A stretch of DNA of 16,297 nt from Enterobacteriaceae bacterium UBA3516 (GTDB taxonomy: Bacteria; Pseudomonadota; Gammaproteobacteria; Enterobacterales; Enterobacteriaceae). Of this stretch, positions 6,591-14,205 are shown in pieces. The position numbers and the translations under genes are program-made. Below the pieces are notes generated by a model. That model had not been told where the DNA came from. It saw nothing but the letters and a program-made list of their open reading frames with translations, and searched no databases. The DNA is taken from NCBI GenBank assembly GCA_002377245.1, contig DFPL01000129.1, positions 1-16,297 on the forward strand, given 5' to 3'. Every line of letters begins with the position of its first letter. Within the stretch, counting starts at the first letter, position 1.

Positions 6591-7709
6591 ATGCATAACC
6601 AGGCTCCGATTCAACGTCGGAAATCGAAACGGATTTACGTTGGTAACGTGCCGGTTGGCGATGGGGCACCTATCGCCGTTCAATCGATGACAAACACCCG
6701 TACCACGGATGTAGAAGCAACGGTTAACCAAATTAAAGCCCTTGAGCGTGTTGGTGCCGATATCGTTCGTGTCTCCGTACCGACCATGGATGCGGCTGAG
6801 GCGTTCAAATTTATCAAACAACAGGTGAGTGTCCCGTTAGTGGCGGACATTCACTTTGATTATCGCATTGCCCTTAAAGTCGCCGAATACGGCGTAGATT
6901 GCTTGCGTATCAACCCAGGCAACATTGGCAATGAAGAGCGTATTCGTTCAGTGGTGGATTGCGCGCGCGATAAAAACATTCCCATCCGCATCGGTGTTAA
7001 CGCCGGGTCCCTGGAAAAAGATCTGCAGGAAAAATACGGTGAACCGACCCCGCAGGCCCTGTTGGAATCGGCGATGCGCCATGTGGATCACCTGGATCGT
7101 CTTAACTTCGATCAATTCAAGGTCAGCGTAAAAGCGTCTGATGTCTTCCTTGCCGTTGAATCCTATCGTCTGCTGGCTAAACAGATCGATCAGCCGCTGC
7201 ATCTGGGGATCACCGAAGCCGGTGGCGCGCGTGCAGGTTCGGTAAAATCGGCGATTGGCCTTGGGCTGCTGCTGTCGGAAGGGATCGGCGATACGCTGCG
7301 TATCTCGCTGGCTGCGGATCCGGTTGAAGAGATTAAAGTCGGTTTCGATATTCTGAAGTCGCTGCGTATTCGCTCCCGCGGTATCAACTTCATCGCCTGT
7401 CCTACCTGTTCACGTCAGGAATTTGATGTGATTGGCACGGTCAATGCGCTTGAGCAGCGGCTGGAAGATATTATCACGCCGATGGACGTCTCCATTATCG
7501 GCTGTGTGGTCAATGGGCCGGGCGAAGCGCTGGTATCTACCCTCGGCGTCACTGGCGGTAATAAGAAAAGCGGTCTTTACGAGGACGGGGTGCGCAAAGA
7601 TCGTCTGGATAACAATGATATGATCGCGCAGCTTGAAGCGCGCATTCGTGCGAAAGCGTCAATATTGAATGAAGCGAATCGTATTGATATCCATCAAGTA
7701 GAAAAATAA
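6591..7709 (+). CDS. ispG: 4-hydroxy-3-methylbut-2-enyl-diphosphate synthase (IspG/GcpE)
   Basis: 372 residues, equal to E. coli IspG. It carries out the next-to-last step of the MEP pathway of isoprenoid synthesis, reductively opening the cyclic diphosphate MEcPP to HMBPP using a [4Fe-4S] cluster. The three cluster cysteines are Cys270 and Cys273 (ACPTCSRQ) and Cys305 (GCVVNGPGE), and the fourth ligand is Glu312. The N-terminal two-thirds is the TIM-barrel domain that binds the diphosphate (SMTNTRTTDVEATV, LRINPGNIG). A good Shine-Dalgarno GGGAG (6579-6583) precedes the ATG with 7-base spacing. It lies between rodZ and hisS as in many gammaproteobacteria. A terminator-like hairpin follows before hisS. 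Confidence 0.98.
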   Translation: MHNQAPIQRRKSKRIYVGNVPVGDGAPIAVQSMTNTRTTDVEATVNQIKALERVGADIVRVSVPTMDAAEAFKFIKQQVSVPLVADIHFDYRIALKVAEYGVDCLRINPGNIGNEERIRSVVDCARDKNIPIRIGVNAGSLEKDLQEKYGEPTPQALLESAMRHVDHLDRLNFDQFKVSVKASDVFLAVESYRLLAKQIDQPLHLGITEAGGARAGSVKSAIGLGLLLSEGIGDTLRISLAADPVEEIKVGFDILKSLRIRSRGINFIACPTCSRQEFDVIGTVNALEQRLEDIITPMDVSIIGCVVNGPGEALVSTLGVTGGNKKSGLYEDGVRKDRLDNNDMIAQLEARIRAKASILNEANRIDIHQVEK

Positions 7710-7713
7710 CGTG

Positions 7714-7736
7714 ATGGGAAGCGGCTGGCTTCCCGT
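7714..7736 (+). repeat. Short hairpin directly after ispG
   Basis: GGGAAGC (7716-7722) and GCTTCCC (7728-7734) form a 7-base-pair stem with loop GGCTG, extended by a T-G and an A-T pair. No T-run follows. It precedes the larger terminator-like hairpin at 7742-7781, so the ispG-hisS gap carries two hairpins in series. Confidence 0.65.
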
Positions 7737-7741
7737 GTATC

Positions 7742-7781
7742 ATGAGCCCGCAAGGCCTTGCGCCTTGAGGGTTCATTTTTT
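7742..7781 (+). terminator. Intrinsic terminator or attenuator between ispG and hisS
   Basis: An outer stem pairs ATGAGCCC (7742-7749) with GGGTTCAT (7769-7776), with one G-U pair. An inner stem pairs CAAGGC (7751-7756) with GCCTTG (7762-7767), with a 5-base loop. A run of six T (7776-7781) follows immediately. This is a strong Rho-independent terminator shape only 21 bases before the hisS start. It should reduce read-through from rodZ-ispG into hisS. Confidence 0.8.
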
Positions 7782-7792
7782 GCATTTATAAA
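7765..7792 (+). promoter_or_regulatory. Candidate hisS promoter within the terminator
   Basis: TTGAGG (7765-7770, 4 of 6 to the -35 consensus) and TATAAA (7787-7792, 5 of 6 to the -10 consensus) are 16 bases apart. The -35 lies in the right arm of the terminator hairpin. The start would be near 7799, which leaves almost no leader before GTG 7803 and excludes the AAGAGA Shine-Dalgarno-like bases (7791-7796). An upstream start inside ispG with partial read-through is an equally good possibility. Confidence 0.3.
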
Positions 7793-7802
7793 GAGAATAA
7801 AC

Positions 7803-9077
7803 GTGGCAAAAAACATTCAAGCCATTCGCGGCATGAACGATTATCTGCCTGCCGATACCGTTATCTGGCAGCGCATTGAAAGCAGCTTAAAAAGTGTGCT
7901 CGGCAGCTACGGTTACAGCGAAATCCGTTTGCCGATTGTAGAGCAGACCCCGTTATTCAAACGCGCCATCGGTGAAGTCACCGACGTGGTTGAAAAAGAG
8001 ATGTATACCTTTGAGGACCGCAACGGCGACAGCCTGACCCTGCGCCCTGAGGGGACGGCGGGCTGCGTACGCGCCGGCATCGAGCATGGTCTCCTGTACA
8101 ATCAGGAACAACGTCTGTGGTACATCGGGCCGATGTTCCGTCACGAGCGTCCGCAGAAAGGACGTTATCGCCAGTTTAACCAGCTGGGCGTGGAGGTCTT
8201 TGGTTTACAGGGGCCGGACATTGACGCCGAGCTGATTATGCTGACGGCGCGCTGGTGGCGTGAGCTGGGCATTTTTGACCACGTCACTCTGGAGCTCAAC
8301 TCCATCGGTTCCCTGGACGCGCGCGCGAAATACCGCGAAGCGCTGGTTGCCTATCTTGAACAGTTCAAAGACAAACTGGACGAAGATTGCAAACGCCGCA
8401 TGTACAGCAACCCGCTGCGCGTACTGGATTCAAAAAATCCTGACGTGCAGGCATTGCTGAACGATGCGCCTGCGTTAGGGGATTATCTGGATGAGGATTC
8501 CAAAACTCACTTTGCAGGTCTGTGCGCCTTCCTGGATGCTGCGGGGATTCGCTACACCGTGAATCAGCGCCTCGTGCGTGGTCTCGATTACTACAACCGT
8601 ACCGTTTTCGAATGGGTGACCAGCAGTCTGGGCTCGCAAGGAACCGTGTGTGCGGGTGGGCGTTACGATGGCCTGGTGGAGCAGCTTGGTGGTCGCGCGA
8701 CCCCGGCGGTAGGCTTCGCAATGGGTCTCGAACGACTTGTTTTATTAGTTCAGGCAGTTAATCCGGAATTTAAAGCAGAATCTGTTGTCGATATATACCT
8801 GGTAGCGTCAGGTGAAAATACGCAGTCTGCTGCAATGCAGTTGGCTGAACAGGTACGCGATGCGTTTCCTGGCGTTAAGCTCATGACGAACCACGGCGGC
8901 GGTAATTTTAAAAAGCAATTTGCTCGTGCCGATAAGTGGGGCGCTAAGCTCGCACTGGTGCTGGGTGAGTCTGAAATCGCCGACGGCAACGTTGTTGTGA
9001 AGGATTTGCGTTCTGGTGAACAAACTACGGTAGCGCAGGACAGCGTTGCGGCGCATTTGCGCACACTACTGGGCTAA
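7803..9077 (+). CDS. hisS: Histidyl-tRNA synthetase
   Basis: 424 residues from GTG 7803, exactly the length of E. coli HisRS. The class II enzyme charges tRNA-His in the cytosol. It begins MAKNIQAIRGMNDYLP, as in E. coli. The motif 2 arginine is Arg113 in FRHERPQKGRYRQF. The histidine-specific motif LVRGLDYYNRTVFEW carries the catalytic Arg259, followed by AGGRYDGL (about 284-291) and motif 3 GFAMGLERL (304-312). The anticodon-binding domain fills about 325-424. Motif 2 continues NQLGVEVFG rather than the HQLGCEVFG I recall from E. coli. A 15-codon longer frame from TTG 7758 is rejected because it starts inside the terminator hairpin. The ribosome-binding site (AAGAGA, 7791-7796) fits the GTG. 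yfgM follows 36 bases downstream. Confidence 0.98.
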   Translation: MAKNIQAIRGMNDYLPADTVIWQRIESSLKSVLGSYGYSEIRLPIVEQTPLFKRAIGEVTDVVEKEMYTFEDRNGDSLTLRPEGTAGCVRAGIEHGLLYNQEQRLWYIGPMFRHERPQKGRYRQFNQLGVEVFGLQGPDIDAELIMLTARWWRELGIFDHVTLELNSIGSLDARAKYREALVAYLEQFKDKLDEDCKRRMYSNPLRVLDSKNPDVQALLNDAPALGDYLDEDSKTHFAGLCAFLDAAGIRYTVNQRLVRGLDYYNRTVFEWVTSSLGSQGTVCAGGRYDGLVEQLGGRATPAVGFAMGLERLVLLVQAVNPEFKAESVVDIYLVASGENTQSAAMQLAEQVRDAFPGVKLMTNHGGGNFKKQFARADKWGAKLALVLGESEIADGNVVVKDLRSGEQTTVAQDSVAAHLRTLLG

Positions 9078-9113
9078 TCTCCCCGGTGAATTATCGTTAA
9101 GGAGAAGGACTGC

Positions 9114-9734
9114 GTGGAAATTTACGAAAACGATCACGACCAGGTTGACGCGCTAAAGCGCTTCTTTACCGAGAATGGTAAAGCTCTGGCCGTAGGAGTT
9201 GTTTTAGGCATTGGGGCACTGGTTGGCTGGCGTTACTGGACGAGCCATCAAACCGAATCAGCACAATCCGCTTCTGCGGCGTATGAGCATGCTATCTCTT
9301 CGTTGAAAGCGGACAAACCTGAAACCCTGGCGTCTGCAGAGAAATTTGCAGCGGAAAACAAAAACACCTACGGTGCGCTGGCGTCGCTTGAATTAGCGCA
9401 ACAGTACGTAGACCGTAATGAACTGGAAAAAGCCTCTGCTCAGTTGCAGCAAGGGCTTGCCGCGACCAGCGATGACAACCTCAAAGGTATGATCAATATC
9501 CGTCTCGCCCGCATTCAGGTTCAGCTCAAGCAACAAGATGCTGCACTGAAAACGCTGGAAAGCGTGAAAGGTGAAGGCTGGGCGGCAATCGTTGCCGACC
9601 TGCGTGGTGAAGCGTTGCTGAGCAAAGGCGACAAACAAGGTGCGCGCACCGCATGGGAAAGTGGCGTTAAAAATAACGCTTCCCCTGCGCTGAGTGAAAT
9701 GATGCAGATGAAAATCAATAATTTGTCCATCTAA
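9114..9734 (+). CDS. yfgM: Ancillary SecYEG translocon subunit / periplasmic TPR protein YfgM
   Basis: 206 residues from GTG 9114, the E. coli length. A short cytosolic tail (MEIYENDHDQVDALKRFF) is followed by one membrane segment at about 24-42 and a periplasmic tetratricopeptide-like helical domain (about 75-206; ASLELAQQYVDRNELEKASAQLQQGL, TLESVKGEGWAAIVADLRGEALLSKGDKQGAR). In E. coli YfgM binds the Sec translocon with PpiD and influences periplasmic chaperone traffic and the Rcs response. GTG is chosen because AAGGAG (9099-9104) stands 9 bases upstream and the encoded N-terminus matches the E. coli protein. bamB starts 10 bases after the stop, so the pair are surely co-transcribed. Confidence 0.96.
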   Translation: MEIYENDHDQVDALKRFFTENGKALAVGVVLGIGALVGWRYWTSHQTESAQSASAAYEHAISSLKADKPETLASAEKFAAENKNTYGALASLELAQQYVDRNELEKASAQLQQGLAATSDDNLKGMINIRLARIQVQLKQQDAALKTLESVKGEGWAAIVADLRGEALLSKGDKQGARTAWESGVKNNASPALSEMMQMKINNLSI

Positions 9735-9744
9735 GAGGGACCCG

Positions 9745-10923
9745 ATGCAATTGCGTAAATTACTTCTGCCTGGGCTGCTGTCCGTCACCTTACTGAGCGG
9801 TTGTTCCCTGTTTAATGGCGAAGAAGATGTTGTCAAAATGTCTCCTTTGCCGACGGTTGAAAACCAGTTTACCCCGACTACCGCATGGAGCACGTCGGTA
9901 GGAAATGGGATTGGTGATTTCTACTCGAACTTGCATCCTGCGCTGGCGAGCGGCGTGGTTTATGCCGCCGATCGTCATGGCACGGTGAAAGCCGTTAGCG
10001 AAAGCGATGGCAAAGAAGTCTGGTCCGTGAGCCTGGCAGAAAAATCAGGTTGGTTCTCAACCAACCCGGCGCTGCTTTCAGGTGGTGTCACGGTGGCTGG
10101 CGCGCACGTCTACGTCGGCAGTGAAAAGGCGAAAGTGTATGCGCTGAACACCAGCGATGGTTCCGAAGCCTGGACAACCCAGGTGGCGGGTGAAGCCCTG
10201 TCTCGTCCGGTAGTGAGCGACGGTCTGGTACTTATCCATACCAGCAATGGTCAGTTGCAGGCGCTGGACGAAGGCACCGGTACCATCAAATGGACCGTTA
10301 ACCTGGACATGCCGTCCCTTTCTCTGCGCGGTGAATCCGCACCGGCGACCGCCTTTGGCGCAGCTATCGTTGGCGGTGACAACGGCCGCGTGAGCGCGGT
10401 GTTGATGCAGCAGGGTCAGTTGATTTGGCAGCAGCGCATTTCCCAGGCCACCGGGCCGACGGAAATTGACCGCCTGAGCGACGTCGATACTACCCCGGTT
10501 ATCGTTAACGGCGTTGTCTATGCGCTGGCTTACAACGGCAACCTGACGGCAATGGATCTGCGCAGTGGTCAGATCATGTGGAAACGTGAGCTGGGCTCTG
10601 TGAGCGATTTCATCGTGGACGGTAATCGTATCTATATGATTGACCAGAACGACCGTGTGCTGGCATTGACTACCGATGGTGGCGTGACCCTGTGGACACA
10701 AAGCGATCTGCTGCACCGCAATCTGACGTCTCCGGTGTTGTACAATGGTTATATTGTGACCGGCGATAGCGAAGGCTACATGCACTGGATCAACGTTGAA
10801 GATGGTCACTTTGTAGCACAGCAAAAAGTGGACAGTTCCGGTTTCCTGACCGATCCTGTCGTTGCTGATGGCAAACTGCTTATCCAGGCGAAAGACGGTA
10901 CACTGTACTCCATTACGCGCTAA
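9745..10923 (+). CDS. bamB: Outer-membrane assembly lipoprotein BamB
   Basis: 392 residues, the E. coli length. The N-terminus MQLRKLLLPGLLSVTLLSGC is a lipoprotein signal peptide with lipobox LSGC, so the mature protein begins at Cys20 and is lipid-anchored. The following Ser fits outer-membrane sorting. The rest is an eight-bladed PQQ-type beta-propeller, visible as repeats such as VYALNTSDGSEAW, LQALDEGTGTIKW, LTAMDLRSGQIMW and VLALTTDGGVTLW. BamB binds the POTRA domains of BamA and helps the Bam complex insert outer-membrane beta-barrels. A strong ribosome-binding site (AGAGGGA) overlaps the end of yfgM. An intrinsic terminator follows, marking the end of the rodZ-bamB group. Confidence 0.98.
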   Translation: MQLRKLLLPGLLSVTLLSGCSLFNGEEDVVKMSPLPTVENQFTPTTAWSTSVGNGIGDFYSNLHPALASGVVYAADRHGTVKAVSESDGKEVWSVSLAEKSGWFSTNPALLSGGVTVAGAHVYVGSEKAKVYALNTSDGSEAWTTQVAGEALSRPVVSDGLVLIHTSNGQLQALDEGTGTIKWTVNLDMPSLSLRGESAPATAFGAAIVGGDNGRVSAVLMQQGQLIWQQRISQATGPTEIDRLSDVDTTPVIVNGVVYALAYNGNLTAMDLRSGQIMWKRELGSVSDFIVDGNRIYMIDQNDRVLALTTDGGVTLWTQSDLLHRNLTSPVLYNGYIVTGDSEGYMHWINVEDGHFVAQQKVDSSGFLTDPVVADGKLLIQAKDGTLYSITR

Positions 10924-10952
10924 TTCAGGCGTAGTCAGTCACGCGTCCGAAG

Positions 10953-10986
10953 ACGGCTCCTGTTGCAGGGGCCGTTTTACTGTTTT
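10953..10986 (+). terminator. Intrinsic terminator after bamB
   Basis: ACGGCTCCTG (10953-10962) pairs with CAGGGGCCGT (10966-10975) through ten pairs with one T-G, a 3-base loop and a T-rich tail (TTTTACTGTTTTT). It lies 30 bases after the bamB stop and 60 bases before der. Confidence 0.85.
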
Positions 10987-11047
10987 TAAAGCGTCGCACG
11001 TTTTGCGGCGTTCATGGTTTTCGAATTCTAAGTAATGAGGCTTTAAC

Positions 11048-12529
11048 ATGATACCTGTGGTCGCGCTGGTCGGGCGCCCTAACGTTGGAAAATCCACGCT
11101 TTTTAACCGTTTAACACGCACCCGTGATGCGCTGGTGGCGGATTTTCCGGGGCTGACCCGTGACCGTAAGTACGGTCGTGCAGAAGTCGAAGGTCGTGAA
11201 TTTATCTGTATCGACACGGGCGGTATTGATGGCACCGAAGACGGTGTTGAAACGCGTATGGCGGAACAATCGCTGCTGGCGATTGAAGAAGCGGACGTTG
11301 TGCTGTTTATGGTGGATGCGCGCGCGGGCCTGATGCCTGCCGATGAAGCCATCGCTAAGCACCTGCGTTCTCGCGAAAAACCCACCTTCCTGGTGGCGAA
11401 CAAAACCGATGGCCTCGATCCCGATCAGGCCATCATCGATTTTTACTCTTTAGGGTTAGGTGAAATTCACCCGATCGCAGCCTCTCATGGCCGTGGCGTT
11501 CTGAGTCTGCTGGAGCACGTGTTGCTGCCGTGGATGGATGAAGTCGACCCGAAAGAAGAAGTGGACGAAGAAGCCGAGTACTGGGCGAAATTCGAGGCTG
11601 AGCAGAACGGTGAAATCCCTGAGGAAGAGGAAGAAGAACCTTTCAACCCGCAGGATCTGCCGATTAAGCTGGCTATCGTTGGCCGCCCGAACGTGGGTAA
11701 GTCTACACTTACTAACCGTATTCTCGGTGAAGACCGTGTCGTTGTGTACGACATGCCGGGTACCACCCGCGACAGCATTTATATCCCGATGGAACGTGAT
11801 GAGCGCGAATACGTGCTGATTGACACCGCGGGTGTGCGTAAGCGCGGGAAAATCACCGATACGGTAGAAAAATTCTCTGTTATCAAAACGCTGCAGGCGA
11901 TTGAAGACGCCAACGTAGTCATGCTGGTGATTGATGCGCGCGAAGGTATTTCCGATCAGGACCTCTCTCTGCTCGGCTTTATTCTGAATAGTGGGCGCTC
12001 ACTGGTTATCGTGGTGAACAAGTGGGATGGCCTGACCAGCGAAGTGCGTGAGCAGGTTAAAGAGACACTGGACTTCCGCCTGGGCTTCATCGACTTTGCA
12101 CGCGTGCACTTTATCTCTGCCCTGCACGGTAGCGGCGTAGGTAATCTGTTTGAATCCGTTCGCGAAGCCTATGACAGCTCCACGCGTCGCGTAAGTACCG
12201 CAATGCTGACTCGCATCATGACGATGGCAGAAGAAGATCACCAGCCGCCGTTAGTACGTGGCCGTCGTGTGAAACTGAAATATGCCCATGCCGGCGGTTA
12301 TAACCCGCCGATCGTGGTGATTCACGGTAATCAGGTTAAAGATCTGCCTGACTCGTATAAACGTTACCTGATGAACTACTTCCGTAAATCGCTGGATGTT
12401 ATGGGTACGCCTATCCGCATTCAGTTCAAGGAAGGCGAGAACCCGTTTGCCAACAAACGTAATACCCTGACGCCGAACCAGATGCGTAAGCGTAAGCGTT
12501 TGATCAAGCACATTAAAAAGAGCAAGTAA
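11048..12529 (+). CDS. der: Ribosome-assembly GTPase Der (EngA)
   Basis: 493 residues (E. coli Der 490). Der is an essential GTPase with two tandem G domains that binds the 50S subunit during its maturation. G domain 1 shows GRPNVGKS (9-16), DTGG (56-59) and NKTD (118-121). G domain 2 shows GRPNVGKS (212-219), DTAG (259-262) and NKWD (324-327). The linker between them is very acidic (about 163-200, including a run of six Glu). The C-terminal KH-like RNA-binding domain covers about 385-475, and the protein ends in a basic tail (RKRKRLIKHIKKSK). The ATG at 11048 has TGAGG (11036-11040) as Shine-Dalgarno at 7-base spacing. The bamB terminator upstream implies its own promoter in 10987-11040; the best pair there (TTGCGG 11003-11008, TTCTAA 11026-11031) is weak. 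Confidence 0.98.
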   Translation: MIPVVALVGRPNVGKSTLFNRLTRTRDALVADFPGLTRDRKYGRAEVEGREFICIDTGGIDGTEDGVETRMAEQSLLAIEEADVVLFMVDARAGLMPADEAIAKHLRSREKPTFLVANKTDGLDPDQAIIDFYSLGLGEIHPIAASHGRGVLSLLEHVLLPWMDEVDPKEEVDEEAEYWAKFEAEQNGEIPEEEEEEPFNPQDLPIKLAIVGRPNVGKSTLTNRILGEDRVVVYDMPGTTRDSIYIPMERDEREYVLIDTAGVRKRGKITDTVEKFSVIKTLQAIEDANVVMLVIDAREGISDQDLSLLGFILNSGRSLVIVVNKWDGLTSEVREQVKETLDFRLGFIDFARVHFISALHGSGVGNLFESVREAYDSSTRRVSTAMLTRIMTMAEEDHQPPLVRGRRVKLKYAHAGGYNPPIVVIHGNQVKDLPDSYKRYLMNYFRKSLDVMGTPIRIQFKEGENPFANKRNTLTPNQMRKRKRLIKHIKKSK

Positions 12530-12538
12530 GTTTTGATG

Positions 12539-12560
12539 CCCGGCAGGTTGAACTGCCGGG
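12539..12560 (+). repeat. Hairpin between der and yfgJ, without T-tract
   Basis: CCCGGCAG (12539-12546) and CTGCCGGG (12553-12560) form a perfect 8-base-pair stem with loop GTTGAA, 9 bases after the der stop. The next bases (TTCGCGAAATG) hold no T-run. It may stabilise the der mRNA 3' end or act as a processing site and set der and yfgJ levels apart. Confidence 0.7.
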
Positions 12561-12585
12561 TTCGCGAAATGTTGGGAGGAGTTGT

Positions 12586-12801
12586 ATGGAACTTAAATGC
12601 CCAGCCTGCCATAACCCGCTTGAGCTGGTCGGCACCCATGCGCACTGTTTCGGTTGCGATAAAGATTATCCGGTCAATGCGTTATGCCCTGATTGCCACC
12701 AGCCGCTTGAGATCCTGAAAGCCTGTGGCGCTGTCGATTATTTCTGCCAGCATGGTCATGGATTGATATCGAAAAAACGGGTGGAGTTTATCCCGCTCTG
12801 A
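12586..12801 (+). CDS. yfgJ: Small double zinc-ribbon protein YfgJ
   Basis: 71 residues, as in E. coli YfgJ. Eight cysteines fall into two zinc-ribbon sets: CxxC 5/8 with CxxC 21/24, then CxxC 34/37 with Cys47/Cys54. The N-terminal half is diverged from the E. coli sequence as I recall it. The C-terminal half (ALCPDCHQPLE, LKACGAVDYFCQHGHGLISKKRVEF) is nearly identical, so the function is probably carried there. No biochemical role is established; nucleic-acid or protein binding is a guess from the fold. A strong Shine-Dalgarno GGGAGGAG (12574-12581) precedes the ATG. It follows der by 56 bases and ends at the shared bidirectional terminator, so it is probably the last gene of the der unit. 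Confidence 0.93.
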   Translation: MELKCPACHNPLELVGTHAHCFGCDKDYPVNALCPDCHQPLEILKACGAVDYFCQHGHGLISKKRVEFIPL

Positions 12802-12804
12802 CAC

Positions 12805-12835
12805 AAAAAAGCCGCACTCAGATGCGGCTTTTTTT
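12805..12835. terminator. Bidirectional terminator shared by yfgJ and xseA
   Basis: AAAAAAGCCGCA (12805-12816), a 6-base loop (CTCAGA) and TGCGGC plus seven T (12823-12835) form a hairpin with an A-run on one side and a T-run on the other, so it works on both strands. It starts four bases after the yfgJ stop. The T-run ends at 12835, the last base of the xseA stop codon read on the minus strand. Confidence 0.92.
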
Positions 12836-14190
12836 CAGGCTTTTTTCGCCGGAATGATATTTTTTACTTCACTCTCCAGCCAGCCATCTTTAACACGCGT
12901 GGTCAGCATCTCACCCTGGCGCACCTGCGAAGTCTGCTTCAGCACCTTGCCGTCACTGACCGTTGTCACGCTGTAACCACGGGAAAGCGTTGCCAGCGGG
13001 CTGACGGCTTCAAGGTGCGTGATGGCAGAACCAAAACGCTCGCGCGTCTGGCTCATACGTGACTGAATGGCCTGCGCCAGGCGGAATTCAAGCTGCTGCA
13101 CTCGCGTTTGCGCGCGGTGAATTTTTGGCTGCGGATTTTGGCTGTTCAGTCGCTGAGCTAAGCGCTGCTGGCGCACGGAGGCCTGGCGGAACTGGCTATC
13201 CAGTGCATTACGCATCCGTTGCTGTAAGCGTTCCAGAACGGTCTGCTGTCGCGCCAGGCGCAACTGTGGGTGCTGCTGCTGTAAACGATGGTTTAACTGG
13301 GTAAAACGGCGGGTGCGATTGGCAAGATAGAAATCCATCGCCATTTCCAGACGCTGCTGCGCTGACTGAATCTGGCGCACCAGTTCCGCCTGGTTGCGAC
13401 TGACCACTTCCGCCGCCGCCGACGGCGTTGGCGCGCGCAAATCAGCCACAAAGTCTGCAATGGTGACGTCCGTTTCATGACCCACTGCGCTCACCACCGG
13501 AATGCGGCTTGCAAAGATTGCACGCGCGACGCGTTCGTCGTTAAAACTCCACAAATCTTCCAGTGAGCCACCGCCGCGACCGACAATCAGCACGTCACAC
13601 TCCTGTCGCGCGTTCGCCAGCGCTATGGCGCGAACAATCTGTGCGGGTGCATCCTCACCCTGAACCGGCGTCGGGTAAATCACGACCGGCAGCGACGGGT
13701 CGCGGCGCTTAAGCACATGCAGAATGTCGTGCAGGGCCGCGCCGGTTTTTGACGTCACCACGCCAATGCAGGTCGCAGGAGAGGGGAGAGGTTGTTTGAA
13801 CTGCTGATCAAACAGCCCTTCAGCGGAAAGCGCGGCCTTCAGTTGCTCATACTTTTGCTGCAATAAACCTTCGCCCGCTGGCTGCATGCTTTCAACGATG
13901 ATTTGGTAATCGCCGCGCGGGTCGTACAGGGTGACCGAGGCGCGCACCAGCACCTGCTGGCCATGCTGAGGGCGGAAGGTGACCCGGCGATTGCTGTTGC
14001 GGAACATGGCCCCACGCACCTGGGCGGTGTCATCTTTCAGGGTAAAATACCAGTGGCCGGAGGAGGGCTGCGAGAAATTAGAAATTTCGCCGGTGATCCA
14101 TACCTGGCCCATTTCGCGTTCCAGGAGGCTACGAACCGTCTGATTGAGGCGGCTTACGGTAAAAATTGCGGGGCTTTGCGAAGGTAACAT
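12835..14190 (-). CDS. xseA: Exodeoxyribonuclease VII large subunit
   Basis: 451 residues (E. coli 456; the difference is at the C-terminus, which here ends IIPAKKA). With the small subunit XseB, encoded elsewhere, it degrades single-stranded DNA from both ends to short oligonucleotides and acts in mismatch and damage repair. The N-terminal OB-fold covers about 1-105 (VWITGEISNF, GHWYFTLKDDTAQVR). The catalytic domain follows, with GRGGGS (204-209), EDLWSFNDE, and GHETD (237-241) holding conserved catalytic residues. Residues about 262-420 form a long Gln/Arg-rich coiled coil (QQRLEMAMDFYLANRTRRF, LQQQHPQLRLARQQTVLERL), the part that binds XseB. The ATG (complement of 14188-14190) matches the E. 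coli N-terminus MLPSQSPAIFTVSRLNQTVR. The gene is convergent with yfgJ and divergent from guaB. Confidence 0.97.
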   Translation of the reverse strand: MLPSQSPAIFTVSRLNQTVRSLLEREMGQVWITGEISNFSQPSSGHWYFTLKDDTAQVRGAMFRNSNRRVTFRPQHGQQVLVRASVTLYDPRGDYQIIVESMQPAGEGLLQQKYEQLKAALSAEGLFDQQFKQPLPSPATCIGVVTSKTGAALHDILHVLKRRDPSLPVVIYPTPVQGEDAPAQIVRAIALANARQECDVLIVGRGGGSLEDLWSFNDERVARAIFASRIPVVSAVGHETDVTIADFVADLRAPTPSAAAEVVSRNQAELVRQIQSAQQRLEMAMDFYLANRTRRFTQLNHRLQQQHPQLRLARQQTVLERLQQRMRNALDSQFRQASVRQQRLAQRLNSQNPQPKIHRAQTRVQQLEFRLAQAIQSRMSQTRERFGSAITHLEAVSPLATLSRGYSVTTVSDGKVLKQTSQVRQGEMLTTRVKDGWLESEVKNIIPAKKA

Positions 14191-14205
14191 GTGAGCTGGA
14201 TCAAA
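14190..14205 (+). promoter_or_regulatory. CRP-like binding site in the xseA-guaB intergenic region
   Basis: TGTGA (14190-14194), six bases, then TCAAA (14201-14205) matches the CRP consensus TGTGA-N6-TCACA at 9 of 10 positions. Its centre (14197.5) is about 117.5 bases before the expected guaB start near 14315. As I recall, this is the position reported for the E. coli guaB CRP site. The left half-site overlaps the last base of the xseA start codon complement. Confidence 0.6.

Noticed and set aside
7660..7781. A histidine-leader attenuator before hisS
   Set aside because: There is no short ORF with a run of His codons ahead of the terminator; only one His codon occurs near the ispG end, so the his-operon type of attenuation does not apply.
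7758..7802. N-terminal extension of hisS from TTG 7758
   Set aside because: It would start inside the terminator hairpin; GTG 7803 gives the exact E. coli length and N-terminus.
10078..10824. A 248-codon minus-strand ORF inside bamB
   Set aside because: It is an antisense shadow of the bamB propeller repeats; the regular His/Gln/Val-rich text is what reverse codons of such repeats give.
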